Positions 1 to 8,105 of a stretch of 64,000 bases of DNA are shown here, piece after piece. The notes below the pieces were generated by a model. It saw only the letters and a list, made by a program, of their open reading frames with translations. It did no database searches and had not been told where the DNA came from. Each line of letters opens with the position of its first letter. The stretch's first letter is position 1. The DNA is taken from the NCBI RefSeq assembly GCF_900637955.1, contig NZ_LR134476.1:124001-188000 (forward strand), given 5' to 3'. Both the position numbers and the translations under genes were made by a program. Source of the stretch: Trueperella bialowiezensis. GTDB lineage: Bacteria > Actinomycetota > Actinomycetes > Actinomycetales > Actinomycetaceae.

Positions 1-277
1 TCGCCATCGTATTAGCCGTGGCGGGAGCGATAAGCACGAGGTCGGCCTCTTGCCCTGTGCGCACATGTACTACCTCGTCTGCACCTTCAGCGGTGTGAAC
101 ATGCACCGGGTTACCTGACAGCGCCTCCCACGTTGTCGCTCCGACGAAATCGAGGGAGTTCGGGGTCGGCACCACGACGACGTCGATGCCAGCCTTACGA
201 AGGCCGCGCACCACACCCGCCACTTTATAGGCGGCAATCCCGCCGGTAACTCCTACGAGTACACGTTTAGTCTTCAA
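1..277 (-). CDS. coaBC: CoaBC, N-terminal part (phosphopantothenoylcysteine decarboxylase/synthetase), cut by the window edge
   Basis: The bifunctional flavoprotein CoaBC makes 4'-phosphopantetheine for coenzyme A. It ligates cysteine to phosphopantothenate (CoaB half) and decarboxylates the product (CoaC half). Only about 92 N-terminal residues are present; they belong to the CoaC flavin domain. The frame reads [18 protein letters not shown], the family's opening with its flavin-binding GGIAAYK loop, and later [19 protein letters not shown] and LIAPATANT, both family motifs. There is no ATG. The frame opens with a TTG at 277-275 that overlaps the rpoZ stop, which suggests translational coupling. 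The order gmk-rpoZ-coaBC is usual in actinobacteria. The identification is secure; the TTG start is inferred from the overlap and the family's N-terminus. Confidence 0.93.
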   Translation of the reverse strand, partial: MKTKRVLVGVTGGIAAYKVAGVVRGLRKAGIDVVVVPTPNSLDFVGATTWEALSGNPVHVHTAEGADEVVHVRTGQEADLVLIAPATANTMA

Positions 278-533
278 GGCTCATCGTGAGCTTGTCTTCA
301 GCGATCTCCTGCAACGCAATGGACAGCGGCTTGTCTTCAGGTGTTGCGGGAACGAGCGGACCAATGCTGGTGACGTTCGGATCACCAGACTTCATTTCCT
401 GACGGTAAGAGTTAATCTGGCGGGCACGTGCCGCGCTGAAAACGGCGAGCGTGTACTTGGAATCCACCTTGTCCAACAGCTCATCGATGGCCGGTGAGGT
501 AATGCCCTCAGGATTAGGGGTCGTTCCGAACAT
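267..533 (-). CDS. rpoZ: DNA-directed RNA polymerase omega subunit
   Basis: The omega subunit helps assemble RNA polymerase by binding the beta' subunit. The 88-residue product starts [20 protein letters not shown] and carries the omega core around residues 19-35 ([20 protein letters not shown]), then an acidic tail of the actinobacterial type. A longer frame opens at 584, but the ATG at 533 is preferred. It has a GGAGAG ribosome-binding site at good spacing, and it matches where omega proteins begin. The gene lies 68 bases after gmk and overlaps the TTG start of coaBC by 11 bases. Length and sequence are ordinary for the family. Confidence 0.95.
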   Translation of the reverse strand: MFGTTPNPEGITSPAIDELLDKVDSKYTLAVFSAARARQINSYRQEMKSGDPNVTSIGPLVPATPEDKPLSIALQEIAEDKLTMSLED

Positions 534-601
534 ATCTGCCTCTCCACGAAAGTCTTGCCGCGCGTGGTTGATCGAATCACGCACAGTATCAGCGATCTAG
601 T

Positions 602-1156
602 CTAGTCGGCTTCGTCGATAATTTTAAGCAGGTCTGCGGTGGCTTGCGCCACTGTGGAATTAACGACGACGTGGTCAAACTCCGCTTCTGCTGCAAGTTC
701 AACTTTGGCGGTCTGTAGCCTGCGGTGCTGTTCTTCTTCGCTTTCAGTACCGCGGCCGTGTAGCCGCTGGACAAGATCATCCCACGAGGGCGGAGCAAGG
801 AAAATCTGCTGCGCCTGCGGCATCGATTCTCGAACTTGCCGGGCTCCTGCGAGATCAACTTCAAGGAGCACGGTGCGGCCTTCTGCTAAGGCTTGCTCTA
901 CCGGAGCGCGGGGCGTGCCGTATTTAGCCAGACCATGTACGACGGCCCATTCGAGCATGCCACCGGATTGCACCATCTCATCAAATTCTGCGTCGGACAC
1001 GAAATAGTAGTTCACCCCGTGGGTCTCCCCCGGCCGGGGCGGCCGTGTTGTTGCTGAAATCGAAAACCAGATATCCGGGCGGGTCGCCATAATCTCACCA
1101 ATGACTGTCCCCTTGCCCACTGCGGTTGGTCCACTGAGCACGAACGCTTTTGCCAT
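602..1156 (-). CDS. gmk: Guanylate kinase
   Basis: Guanylate kinase phosphorylates GMP to GDP in purine nucleotide synthesis. The 184-residue protein begins MAKAFVLSGPTAVGKGT, a P-loop of the guanylate kinase type (GPTAVGKGT). It continues with SATTRPPRPGE and GVNYYFVSDAEF, which are GMP-binding segments, and YGTPRAPVE. The frame is open upstream to 1222, but residues before the ATG at 1156 do not look like the family. The GAGG before that ATG is only two bases away, too close to act as a Shine-Dalgarno. A CACTAT hexamer seven bases upstream suggests a leaderless mRNA. Guanylate kinase usually follows mihF directly in actinobacteria; here an unrelated plus-strand gene separates them. Confidence 0.95.
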   Translation of the reverse strand: MAKAFVLSGPTAVGKGTVIGEIMATRPDIWFSISATTRPPRPGETHGVNYYFVSDAEFDEMVQSGGMLEWAVVHGLAKYGTPRAPVEQALAEGRTVLLEVDLAGARQVRESMPQAQQIFLAPPSWDDLVQRLHGRGTESEEEQHRRLQTAKVELAAEAEFDHVVVNSTVAQATADLLKIIDEAD

Positions 1157-1163
1157 GACCTCA

Positions 1164-1193
1164 ATAGTGCCAGAATTGTGCGAATTTTTCCAA
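1164..1193 (-). promoter_or_regulatory. Candidate promoter for gmk (leaderless)
   Basis: On the minus strand, TTGGAA (1193-1188) and CACTAT (1169-1164) are 18 bases apart and resemble -35 and -10 boxes. Transcription would start at or next to the gmk ATG at 1156. This is pattern matching only, but it explains why no properly spaced Shine-Dalgarno is present. Confidence 0.4.
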
Positions 1194-1244
1194 GAAGACT
1201 GCTCGATGTCCTCGCAGATCAAGCCGCTAACGGAAAACTCATCA

Positions 1245-1293
1245 CGCTATAGCCGGAGATCTTCCTTATGCGCGAAGATCTCCGGCTATAGCG
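1245..1293. repeat. Perfect 20-bp inverted repeat between divergent genes
   Basis: The arms cgctatagccggagatcttc (1245-1264) and its exact reverse complement (1274-1293) flank a 9-base loop. Each arm contains smaller palindromes, gctatagc and agatct. The element lies between divergent gmk and the unknown plus-strand gene, so it is not simply the end of either transcript. Neither side carries the U-run of an intrinsic terminator. It could be an operator, a structured 5' leader, a remnant terminator of the mihF-gmk transcript, or a dispersed palindrome. The repeat itself is certain; its role is not. Confidence 0.85.
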
Positions 1294-1366
1294 CAAAAAG
1301 ATTTCTCAGATTGCGTCGCATACACCTTGAGGCCGGGTAGTCGATAAGCTTGACGTGGAGGTTGCT

Positions 1367-3109
1367 ATGGACTCACGCATCGCTGCCATTGATACTCGCC
1401 ACGGGCACGCGCTCGCGGCCTTGCTTGGACTCGTCTACCCGGCCGCCTACGCCGGACATCGCGCCCACGCCGAGACCGCTCCCCTCACCCTTTACGTTAC
1501 GCAATCTGACGCGGATCAAGGTCATTACCTGCAACTACATGATCCGTCAGGGCCGGTGTTCTTACCCGAGGCGGGTGCGTTCAGCGGTATCTGTGCTGCT
1601 TGGCAACACGCGCGCGTGAGCGCTGGAGTCCAGCCGTGGAGCACGGTCACCGTGAATCTTGATAACGGCCAAGCGAGATTCACCTGCGACGCCCCCGAAT
1701 TTCAGCAAGGTTTCCTTAATCCCGCTCCCGAGTCGTTCACGCGCCCGCACAACATTCGCCGCGACGGCATGGGAAACGTGGTCTACGCAGAAGACCGCGG
1801 ACAAGATACTTCTGGTGGCACGCTTCATCGGGTGACGCGCCGCGACCGGTGGGGAACTCCCGCAGCCGACCCTAGAGCGCTGCGCCCGCGAGCTTCTAGC
1901 AACAAAGCGCTGACCGAGTCGTTGGCCGAGCGTGCACTGCGCGCAGTTGCTCACGTGTGCCCAGATAGTCACCTAGCTATCAGCGTCGCAGTGGATGCCG
2001 ATAGCGAGGTTGTTTCGTTAGCCACCCGCGCCGGCATCGTGAAACGAGACGTACTCGAGGGCCGCGTTAAAACTGAGCTACGGCACATCGCTCAGGAATG
2101 GTTTGCTGATTGGGCCGAACCTGAGATTGAGGGCTTGTTAGTGTTACGCACGGAGCGTGGTGAGAGCGTCGTCATCGAGCATCCACCGGCTATCGACGGT
2201 ATCACCTCGGGAACTTATCGCTCGATGTTCCTTCGCCTGTGCCAGCTCGCAGGCCTTGAACTCCCTGCCGTCGCCTCCCAGGCGAATCCGTGGCACGTAG
2301 GTCGCCAGCTTTTCGACGACGAACTGCTCGGCCTCGAACGAACCTCGCAGTCAGAGGGCCTGCTCGCATTATTGGGCGATATCGCGATACGCGAGCTGTG
2401 GCTAACCCGCGGCGAACAATGGCGCGCGGGTGCCGTGGTCGTTGATCCTGCTCGAAGCTACATTTTCGGCCCGGATCTTTACGTTCTTGACCAGCACGCC
2501 GTGACTCAGCTGTCGTTCAGTGACGAGGCAAAGAATGCCGCGTTTTCGATCGGCATGAGCCTGGCGAATGTCACCGCAGGAACGACGCCCGTCACCCAGA
2601 CCGTCCTAGTTCTGCCTGATGGCACAATCAGCTACCTGACCGATCCGAAACGTGCAATCACAGACCTGCTCGAGGACCGTGATGGCACACATGGCAGCGG
2701 AACATCCGTGACTCCTTGGCCGGCCACACCCATTCCCACCTATTCTCGTGGCGTCATCGCACAGCACTGCACAGACATATCTGCACTTCTCACACAGATG
2801 CGCAATAGTGCCGATGCCGCGCTCGGCTATCAATGGCAGGCGGTTGGTACGGTTGTCACGACCAGCGCCGAACCATGCACATGTTGGATATTGGCCGGCT
2901 CTGAAGGCGAAAGGGAATGGGTGCCACTTGCTGGCGCCCCAGTGGACGTCCCCAACACGCTGGCCAATAGTGGCTACGACTACGCGCTCATCAGTACGGC
3001 TACCCGTAACTATTACGTGTCGGCTATTGAGCGTGTCCACGCATCGTCCGACGCGACGTCCGCACACGCCGCCCTGTTGTCGGCCGCAATGAACACATCG
3101 ACAACGTAG
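1367..3109 (+). CDS. Unknown 580-residue protein inserted between gmk and mihF
   Basis: I do not recognise this protein. It is long (580 residues) and soluble-looking, with no clear signal peptide or membrane segment. The ATG at 1367 is preferred over a GTG at 1355 because GGAG sits six bases before it. Three stretches share a Trp followed by a short beta-like run: PWSTVTVNLDNG near residue 90, QWRAGAVVVDP near 355 and YQWQAVGTVV near 490. They may be diverged repeats of one domain. The middle has a charged region (KRDVLEGRVKTELRHIAQEW). It lies on the opposite strand to its neighbours and splits the usual mihF-gmk pair, with a perfect 20-bp inverted repeat just upstream. Codon use looks like that of the neighbours. 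It is almost certainly a real gene because the frame is open for 1.7 kb and has a ribosome-binding site. Confidence 0.85.
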   Translation: MDSRIAAIDTRHGHALAALLGLVYPAAYAGHRAHAETAPLTLYVTQSDADQGHYLQLHDPSGPVFLPEAGAFSGICAAWQHARVSAGVQPWSTVTVNLDNGQARFTCDAPEFQQGFLNPAPESFTRPHNIRRDGMGNVVYAEDRGQDTSGGTLHRVTRRDRWGTPAADPRALRPRASSNKALTESLAERALRAVAHVCPDSHLAISVAVDADSEVVSLATRAGIVKRDVLEGRVKTELRHIAQEWFADWAEPEIEGLLVLRTERGESVVIEHPPAIDGITSGTYRSMFLRLCQLAGLELPAVASQANPWHVGRQLFDDELLGLERTSQSEGLLALLGDIAIRELWLTRGEQWRAGAVVVDPARSYIFGPDLYVLDQHAVTQLSFSDEAKNAAFSIGMSLANVTAGTTPVTQTVLVLPDGTISYLTDPKRAITDLLEDRDGTHGSGTSVTPWPATPIPTYSRGVIAQHCTDISALLTQMRNSADAALGYQWQAVGTVVTTSAEPCTCWILAGSEGEREWVPLAGAPVDVPNTLANSGYDYALISTATRNYYVSAIERVHASSDATSAHAALLSAAMNTSTT

Positions 3110-3128
3110 GCACACGAGGGTGCGGATG

Positions 3129-3158
3129 GCCACGCAGGCGCCTGTGCTCTGGCGTGGC
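3129..3158. terminator. Hairpin between convergent genes
   Basis: GCCACGC (3129-3135) and GCGTGGC (3152-3158) can pair, and the loop holds a smaller palindrome, caggcgcctg. It sits between the 3' ends of the unknown gene and mihF, so it could terminate both transcripts. There is no U-run, so confidence is modest. Confidence 0.4.
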
Positions 3159-3175
3159 TACCTCATCTCCAACCT

Positions 3176-3487
3176 TTAGCCGAAAAGATCGATGAGCTTT
3201 TGTGCCTGGTGCCTGCCGAGCCCGCCAACACGGCGCGACGGCGAAATCTTCGCTGACTCCATAATCGCGGCAGTCTTGGCAGGGCCAACACCTGGCATCG
3301 CCTGTAACAGGGCGGTCACCTTCATTTTTGCAACGACCTGATCGTTCTTCGCGAGCTCAAGAACCTCTGACAGCTTCTTACGACCCTCCTTCAATTCCTC
3401 TTTGAGAGCAGCTCGCTGCTTGCGAGCAACAGCAGCCTTCTCGAGTGCGGCCTTGCGCTCTTCGGGCGTCAAATTTGGTAAAGCCAT
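3176..3487 (-). CDS. mihF: Integration host factor, actinobacterial type
   Basis: Mycobacterial-type IHF is a nucleoid-associated DNA-binding protein, unrelated in sequence to the IHF/HU dimer of proteobacteria. The 103-residue product starts MALPNLTPEERKAALEKA, with a basic helical N-terminal half rich in Lys, Arg and Ala. The C-terminal domain contains the family's helix-hairpin-helix, LLQAMPGVGPAKTAAIME, followed by RVGGLGRHQAQKLIDLF. The ATG at 3487 has a strong GAGGAG site. In most actinobacteria the next gene is gmk; here the unknown 580-residue gene intervenes on the other strand. The upstream 174 bases are AT-rich and contain a TATATT at about 3526-3521 (minus strand) that may be the -10 box. 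Confidence 0.95.
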   Translation of the reverse strand: MALPNLTPEERKAALEKAAVARKQRAALKEELKEGRKKLSEVLELAKNDQVVAKMKVTALLQAMPGVGPAKTAAIMESAKISPSRRVGGLGRHQAQKLIDLFG

Positions 3488-3661
3488 GGTCTTCTCCTCA
3501 AGACGAACTTTGTTACCGCAAATATAGCGTTCATCGGCGCAAAGTTCCGCAATTTAACGCCAATTCGAAAAGGTCATTTTACTGTTAAATGTTTGCACAG
3601 GTCAGCGGCCTGTTTTTTGCTCGTTGCCGACACGCTAGGGCATTACGCAAACAAAGTTTGA

Positions 3662-6600
3662 CTATTTTCCGCGGTAATACTCTTGGATCGTCCGCACGCT
3701 GAAATCCTTTTTGCGTTGATCCTTTATCGCCTGAACGGCGGCACCAAATTCGGCGATCGTCGTCATAATCGGCAAGTCCGCCGCAACAGTTGCAGCGCGA
3801 ATAGCGTAGCCATCCGCACGGCTGCCCTTGTTGTTCGGCGTATTGACGACCATGTCGATCTTCCCGGATTCAATAAGGTGCACCACGTTGTGTTCGGGAC
3901 TGTCCGCGATCTTCTCGACGCGCGTCGCCTCAATCCCGTAGCGGGCAAGCACTCGGCACGTTCCCGCCGTCGCAAACACCGTGAACCCCATGTCGACCAG
4001 CTGTTGCGCTGGGAAGATGATGCCGGCCTTGTCGGCGTCGGACACGGACAGGAAGACACTTCCCGACGTCGGCAGGCCGCCATACGCCCCAGCTTGCGCT
4101 TTAGCAAAGGCAACCGGGAATGTGGTGTCGATGCCCATGACCTCTCCCGTGGAGCGCATTTCCGGGCCAAGCACGCTGTCGACAACCTGGCCACTGTTGG
4201 TCGCAAAACGCTGGAAAGGTAGCACTGCTTCCTTGACCGCGATCGGACCGTCCAGGTCGAGTAACCGAGCGTCGTCCGCCGGAAGTGCTCCGCATGCCTT
4301 GAGATCGGCGATACTCTCGCCCATCATGATCCGTGTGGCCGCGGGTGCAAGCGAGATTCCGGTGGCTTTCGAGACGAACGGCACGGTACGCGACGCGCGC
4401 GGATTGGCTTCAATCACGTAGAGGGTGCCTGAGCGGATCGCGAATTGAATGTTGATCAGGCCTACCACGCCCACGCCGCGGGCGATCGCCTCAGTCGCAG
4501 CGCATATTTTGTTGATCATTGTTTGGGACATCGTCAGCGGCGGTAACACGCAGGCGGAATCCCCCGAATGAATACCGGCTTCTTCGATGTGTTGCATGAC
4601 CCCGCCGAGGAAAAGTTCCTCGCCGTCAAACAGGGCATCGACGTCGATCTCGATTGCGTCGTCAAGGAAACGGTCAATTAACAGCGGCGCGGACTGGCGT
4701 ACGGCGTCGGTATGATCTGATTCTTGCCGTGCCAAATAGTCAAGGAGTTCTTCACGGGAGAAGACGATCTGCATACCGCGGCCACCCAGCACGTACGATG
4801 GTCGGACAAGCACCGGATAGCCGATGGACTCAGCAACCTCAATCGCTTGCGCATCGCTGACTGCAGTTCCATATTCTGGAGCTTGTAAGCCGGCTTTAGC
4901 GAGGACCGATCCGAAAAGGGCACGATCTTCTGCCAGATCGATCGCCTCAGGTGAGGTACCCACGATGGGAACGCCGGCCGCTTCCAAATCCTTCGCCGGC
5001 GACAGCGGGGTTTGCCCTCCGAGCTGGACGATCACTCCGGCAATCGGCCCCGCCGCAGCTTCGGCACGGTAAACTTCGAGCACGTCTTCAAGCGTGAGTG
5101 GTTCAAAGTAAAGCCGATCCGAAATATCGCTGTCTGTTGAGACCGTTTCCGGATTGCAGTTGATCATGACGGTGTCGTAGTCGCCAGCAAGCGCGAACGT
5201 GGCCTGCACACACGAATAGTCGAACTCGATACCTTGACCGATCCGGTTCGGACCGGATCCCAAAATAATGACCGCGGGCCTGGTACGTGGCGCTACTTCA
5301 GTCTGTGCCGCATACGACGAGTAGAAATAATTCGACTCCGCGCCTTCGGCACCTGCGTAGGTGTCAACCTTCTTATAAACCGGGTGGAGCCCGTAGGCCC
5401 AGCGCACTTCGCGCACGGTCGCCTCGCCGATGCCTCTTAGCTGTGCAATTTGCTGATCGGAAAAGCCGTGATTCTTCGCTCGCGTCAGTACGTCAACGCT
5501 CAGTGCGGGTGCTGTGGCAATCTCATCGGCCACCTCATTGATCGTGGCAATAGCTTCTACAAATAGCGGAGTGATGTCCGTTGCCGCGCACACCTCATCC
5601 ACGCTCGCTCCGGCACGCAGTGCTTGTTGCACCTGGACGAGTCGGTTTTCCGTTGGCGTACCAATGCTGTCCATGAGCTCGGTCAGATTCGGCGTGCCCT
5701 GCCAGTGGAAAGTCGCGCCTTTCTTGTCGATTGAACGCATGGCCTTTTGTAGGGCTTCAGTAAAGTTGCGGCCAAGTGCCATGGCTTCGCCCACGGACTT
5801 CATCGTCGTCGTCAGCGTAGGATCAGCTGCCGGGAACTTTTCGAACGTAAAGCGCGGCACCTTGACGACGACGTAGTCGATCTCCGGATCACCAGAGGCG
5901 AGCGGCTCCCCCGTCGCATCGTTCGTGATCTCGGCAAGCGTGTAACCCACCGCAAGCTTCGTCGTAATCTTCGCAATCGGAACGCCTGTGGCCTTCGATG
6001 CGAGCGCAGACGAGCGCGAGACCCGCGGATTCATTTCGATGACGACCATGCGCCCGGTATCCGGTTCGATCGCGAGCTGAATATTACATCCACCGGCAGC
6101 CAGCCCCACCTCGCGGACGATCGCCATCGACAGTTCGCGTGCTCGCGCCAGCTCGTCGTCGCTCAGCGTGAGCGCCGGGGCCACCGTGATCGAATCTCCC
6201 GTGTGCACACCAACCGGGTCCACATTCTCGATTGAACAGACGAGGATCCCGACGTCGTCGCTATCGCGAATCACTTCGAATTCGAGTTCTTTCCAACCCA
6301 GGATCGACTCTTCCATCAAGACCTCGGCCGTGTGCGAATGGTGTAAACCGCCGCCGACGATACGTTCGAGCTGCTCGGGATTATATGCCAAGCCCGAGCC
6401 AAGCCCGCCCATCGTGAACGACGGGCGCACCACCAGCGGATATCTCAAATCTTCAGCTGCCGCGAAACACTCGTCCAACGAATGCGCAATATGAGACCTA
6501 GCAGACTCTCCGCCGCATGCCTCGACGACCTTCTTGAACGCCTCGCGATCCTCGCCCTTGCGAATGGCCTGCGCGTCCGCACCAAGAAATTCCACGCCGA

Positions 6601-6931
6601 ACTTCGCGAACGTCCCGTTGTCATGAAGCGCCATCGCAGTGTTGAGAGCAGTTTGCCCGCCGAGCGTGGCAAGCACGGCGTCGGGGCGTTCCCGCTCGAT
6701 AATGGAGGCGACAACGTCGGGAGTAATCGGCTCGATATACGTGGCATCGGCCAGCCCGGGGTCGGTCATGATGGTAGCCGGGTTGGAGTTGACGAGAACC
6801 ACTCGGTAGCCTTCGTCTTTCAACACCCGGCACGCCTGCGTACCTGAATAATCAAATTCACATGCCTGACCAATGACGATCGGGCCGGAACCGATCACGA
6901 GGATCGACTCAATATCTGTTCTTCTGGGCAC
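3662..6931 (-). CDS. carB: Carbamoyl-phosphate synthase large subunit
   Basis: CarB makes carbamoyl phosphate from bicarbonate, ATP and ammonia delivered by CarA, for arginine and pyrimidine synthesis. The 1089-residue protein is full length. The N-terminal half opens with [20 protein letters not shown]; the repeat in the second half reads [18 protein letters not shown] near residue 555. Two ATP-grasp domains (about 130-330 and 670-870) and a C-terminal regulatory domain (about 940-1070) are evident. The start is a GTG at 6931, with AGGAGG five bases before it overlapping the nusB stop. Actinobacteria usually place pyrR, pyrB, pyrC and carA between nusB and carB, and pyrF after it. None is present here, so carA must lie elsewhere or be missing. 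Confidence 0.97.
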   Translation of the reverse strand: MPRRTDIESILVIGSGPIVIGQACEFDYSGTQACRVLKDEGYRVVLVNSNPATIMTDPGLADATYIEPITPDVVASIIERERPDAVLATLGGQTALNTAMALHDNGTFAKFGVEFLGADAQAIRKGEDREAFKKVVEACGGESARSHIAHSLDECFAAAEDLRYPLVVRPSFTMGGLGSGLAYNPEQLERIVGGGLHHSHTAEVLMEESILGWKELEFEVIRDSDDVGILVCSIENVDPVGVHTGDSITVAPALTLSDDELARARELSMAIVREVGLAAGGCNIQLAIEPDTGRMVVIEMNPRVSRSSALASKATGVPIAKITTKLAVGYTLAEITNDATGEPLASGDPEIDYVVVKVPRFTFEKFPAADPTLTTTMKSVGEAMALGRNFTEALQKAMRSIDKKGATFHWQGTPNLTELMDSIGTPTENRLVQVQQALRAGASVDEVCAATDITPLFVEAIATINEVADEIATAPALSVDVLTRAKNHGFSDQQIAQLRGIGEATVREVRWAYGLHPVYKKVDTYAGAEGAESNYFYSSYAAQTEVAPRTRPAVIILGSGPNRIGQGIEFDYSCVQATFALAGDYDTVMINCNPETVSTDSDISDRLYFEPLTLEDVLEVYRAEAAAGPIAGVIVQLGGQTPLSPAKDLEAAGVPIVGTSPEAIDLAEDRALFGSVLAKAGLQAPEYGTAVSDAQAIEVAESIGYPVLVRPSYVLGGRGMQIVFSREELLDYLARQESDHTDAVRQSAPLLIDRFLDDAIEIDVDALFDGEELFLGGVMQHIEEAGIHSGDSACVLPPLTMSQTMINKICAATEAIARGVGVVGLINIQFAIRSGTLYVIEANPRASRTVPFVSKATGISLAPAATRIMMGESIADLKACGALPADDARLLDLDGPIAVKEAVLPFQRFATNSGQVVDSVLGPEMRSTGEVMGIDTTFPVAFAKAQAGAYGGLPTSGSVFLSVSDADKAGIIFPAQQLVDMGFTVFATAGTCRVLARYGIEATRVEKIADSPEHNVVHLIESGKIDMVVNTPNNKGSRADGYAIRAATVAADLPIMTTIAEFGAAVQAIKDQRKKDFSVRTIQEYYRGK

Positions 6932-6939
6932 GCAGCCTC

Positions 6940-7455
6940 CTAGGTATCGTGATTGTCTCCGTTCTCGTCGCCGTCCTCAGGCGACGGCGTGACCGGCACT
7001 TCTGTGACAACGGTACCAAGGCCAGCTGTTTCTGCATCGCGTATCTCACCAACGCGGTTGAGCACACCCATGGTGAAACCAACCGACGAATCGGACGATA
7101 GATCGCGTGCCAGTCCCTTGATCTCAGAGACGACGATGGGCACATCAATTCCGAGGAACATGAGTTCTGTGGCACCGAGTCGCAACAGGTTACGATCCAC
7201 CGTACTCATTCGCGCAAGCGACCAATCTGGAGAGGCCGCCTCGATCATCGAATCGACGTCGGGAGCGTTATCCGCGTACGTCTGCACGATCGTGATTCCA
7301 TAATCACCGATCGGAACAATGTTGGTGGAAATAGTCTTGCGCTCTTCTAATAGCGCGTGCACGTCACGTTCACGCAGATCGGCCTCGTAGAGAACATCGA
7401 GTGCCTTCTGGCGTTGAAGTGAGCGCCCTTTTCGATCCGGGTTGCGCCGTGCCAT
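6940..7455 (-). CDS. nusB: Transcription antitermination factor NusB
   Basis: NusB binds boxA RNA with NusE (S10) to promote antitermination on rRNA operons. The 171-residue protein opens [26 protein letters not shown], a basic RNA-binding N-terminus. It keeps the helical core through [15 protein letters not shown] and ends the fold near [14 protein letters not shown]. After about residue 140 it has an extra acidic tail ([13 protein letters not shown]), unlikely to be part of the fold. The start codon overlaps the efp stop in TGATG, and carB follows after eight bases, so efp, nusB and carB are probably one transcript. Confidence 0.95.
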   Translation of the reverse strand: MARRNPDRKGRSLQRQKALDVLYEADLRERDVHALLEERKTISTNIVPIGDYGITIVQTYADNAPDVDSMIEAASPDWSLARMSTVDRNLLRLGATELMFLGIDVPIVVSEIKGLARDLSSDSSVGFTMGVLNRVGEIRDAETAGLGTVVTEVPVTPSPEDGDENGDNHDT

Positions 7456-8012
7456 CAGGCCCGGCCGAGATATTCGCCGGTGCGGGTATCAACCTTGACC
7501 TTGGTGCCCTGGTCAACGAACAGCGGCACCTGGATTTCGTATCCCGTTTCAAGGGTGGCAGGCTTCGTGCCCGCGTTCGAACGGTCACCCTGGAGGCCAG
7601 GCTCGGTAAACGTGATTTCCAGAACCACGGAGGCAGGAAGTTCAACGAACAGTACCTGGCCATCGTGCATCGCAATCGTGGCGGTCGCGTTTTCCAGAAG
7701 GAAGTTCTTCGCATCGCCCATTGTCTCGGCGGTGACCGGAAGCTGTTCGTAGGTCTGCATGTCCATGAACACGAAATCTTCGCCGTCGTTGTACAAGTAC
7801 TGCATGTCACGGCGGTCCACGGTGGCTGTTTCTACCTTAACGCCAGCGTTCATCGTCTTGTCCACGTGCTTACCGGTGAGGACGTTACGTAGCTTGGTGC
7901 GTACGAAAGCCGGGCCTTTACCTGGCTTAACGTGCTGGAATTCGACTACCTGCCACAGCTGGTTGTCCAGCTTGAGGACCATACCGTTCTTCAGATCATT
8001 GGTGGTTGCCAC
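7455..8012 (-). CDS. efp: Translation elongation factor P
   Basis: EF-P relieves ribosomes stalled on proline runs. The 185-residue product has the usual three beta-barrel domains. The N-terminal KOW-like domain has the loop [16 protein letters not shown] at about residues 29-44, whose lysine/arginine tip reaches the peptidyl-transferase centre. The central domain contains [13 protein letters not shown], and the end is TGEYLGRA. The start is GTG at 8012. In the usual actinobacterial order efp follows aroB (often with a peptidase between) and precedes nusB; here an inserted P-type ATPase gene lies upstream instead. Confidence 0.96.
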   Translation of the reverse strand: MATTNDLKNGMVLKLDNQLWQVVEFQHVKPGKGPAFVRTKLRNVLTGKHVDKTMNAGVKVETATVDRRDMQYLYNDGEDFVFMDMQTYEQLPVTAETMGDAKNFLLENATATIAMHDGQVLFVELPASVVLEITFTEPGLQGDRSNAGTKPATLETGYEIQVPLFVDQGTKVKVDTRTGEYLGRA

Positions 8013-8044
8013 AGTTATCCAATCTTCACATGCCGCTGTGCGGC

Positions 8045-8081
8045 GGCGCTTTCACGCATATAAGGATAGCGTGAAAGCGCC
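8045..8081. terminator. Perfect 13-bp hairpin between the ATPase gene and efp
   Basis: GGCGCTTTCACGC (8045-8057) and GCGTGAAAGCGCC (8069-8081) form a perfect 13-bp stem with an 11-base loop. GTTTT follows it on the plus strand. On the minus strand, the direction of the genes, no U-run follows; instead a second small hairpin, GCCGC-N3-GCGGC (8032-8044), comes next. It most likely ends the ATPase transcript and insulates efp, or acts in the efp leader. Confidence 0.55.
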
Positions 8082-8105
8082 GTTTTCGATATTCGCTATG
8101 ACTAG

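Noticed and set aside
3590-3625. CAGG-CCTG hairpin followed by a T-run on the plus strand
   Set aside because: It would terminate plus-strand transcription, but no plus-strand gene ends there; mihF and carB are on the minus strand.
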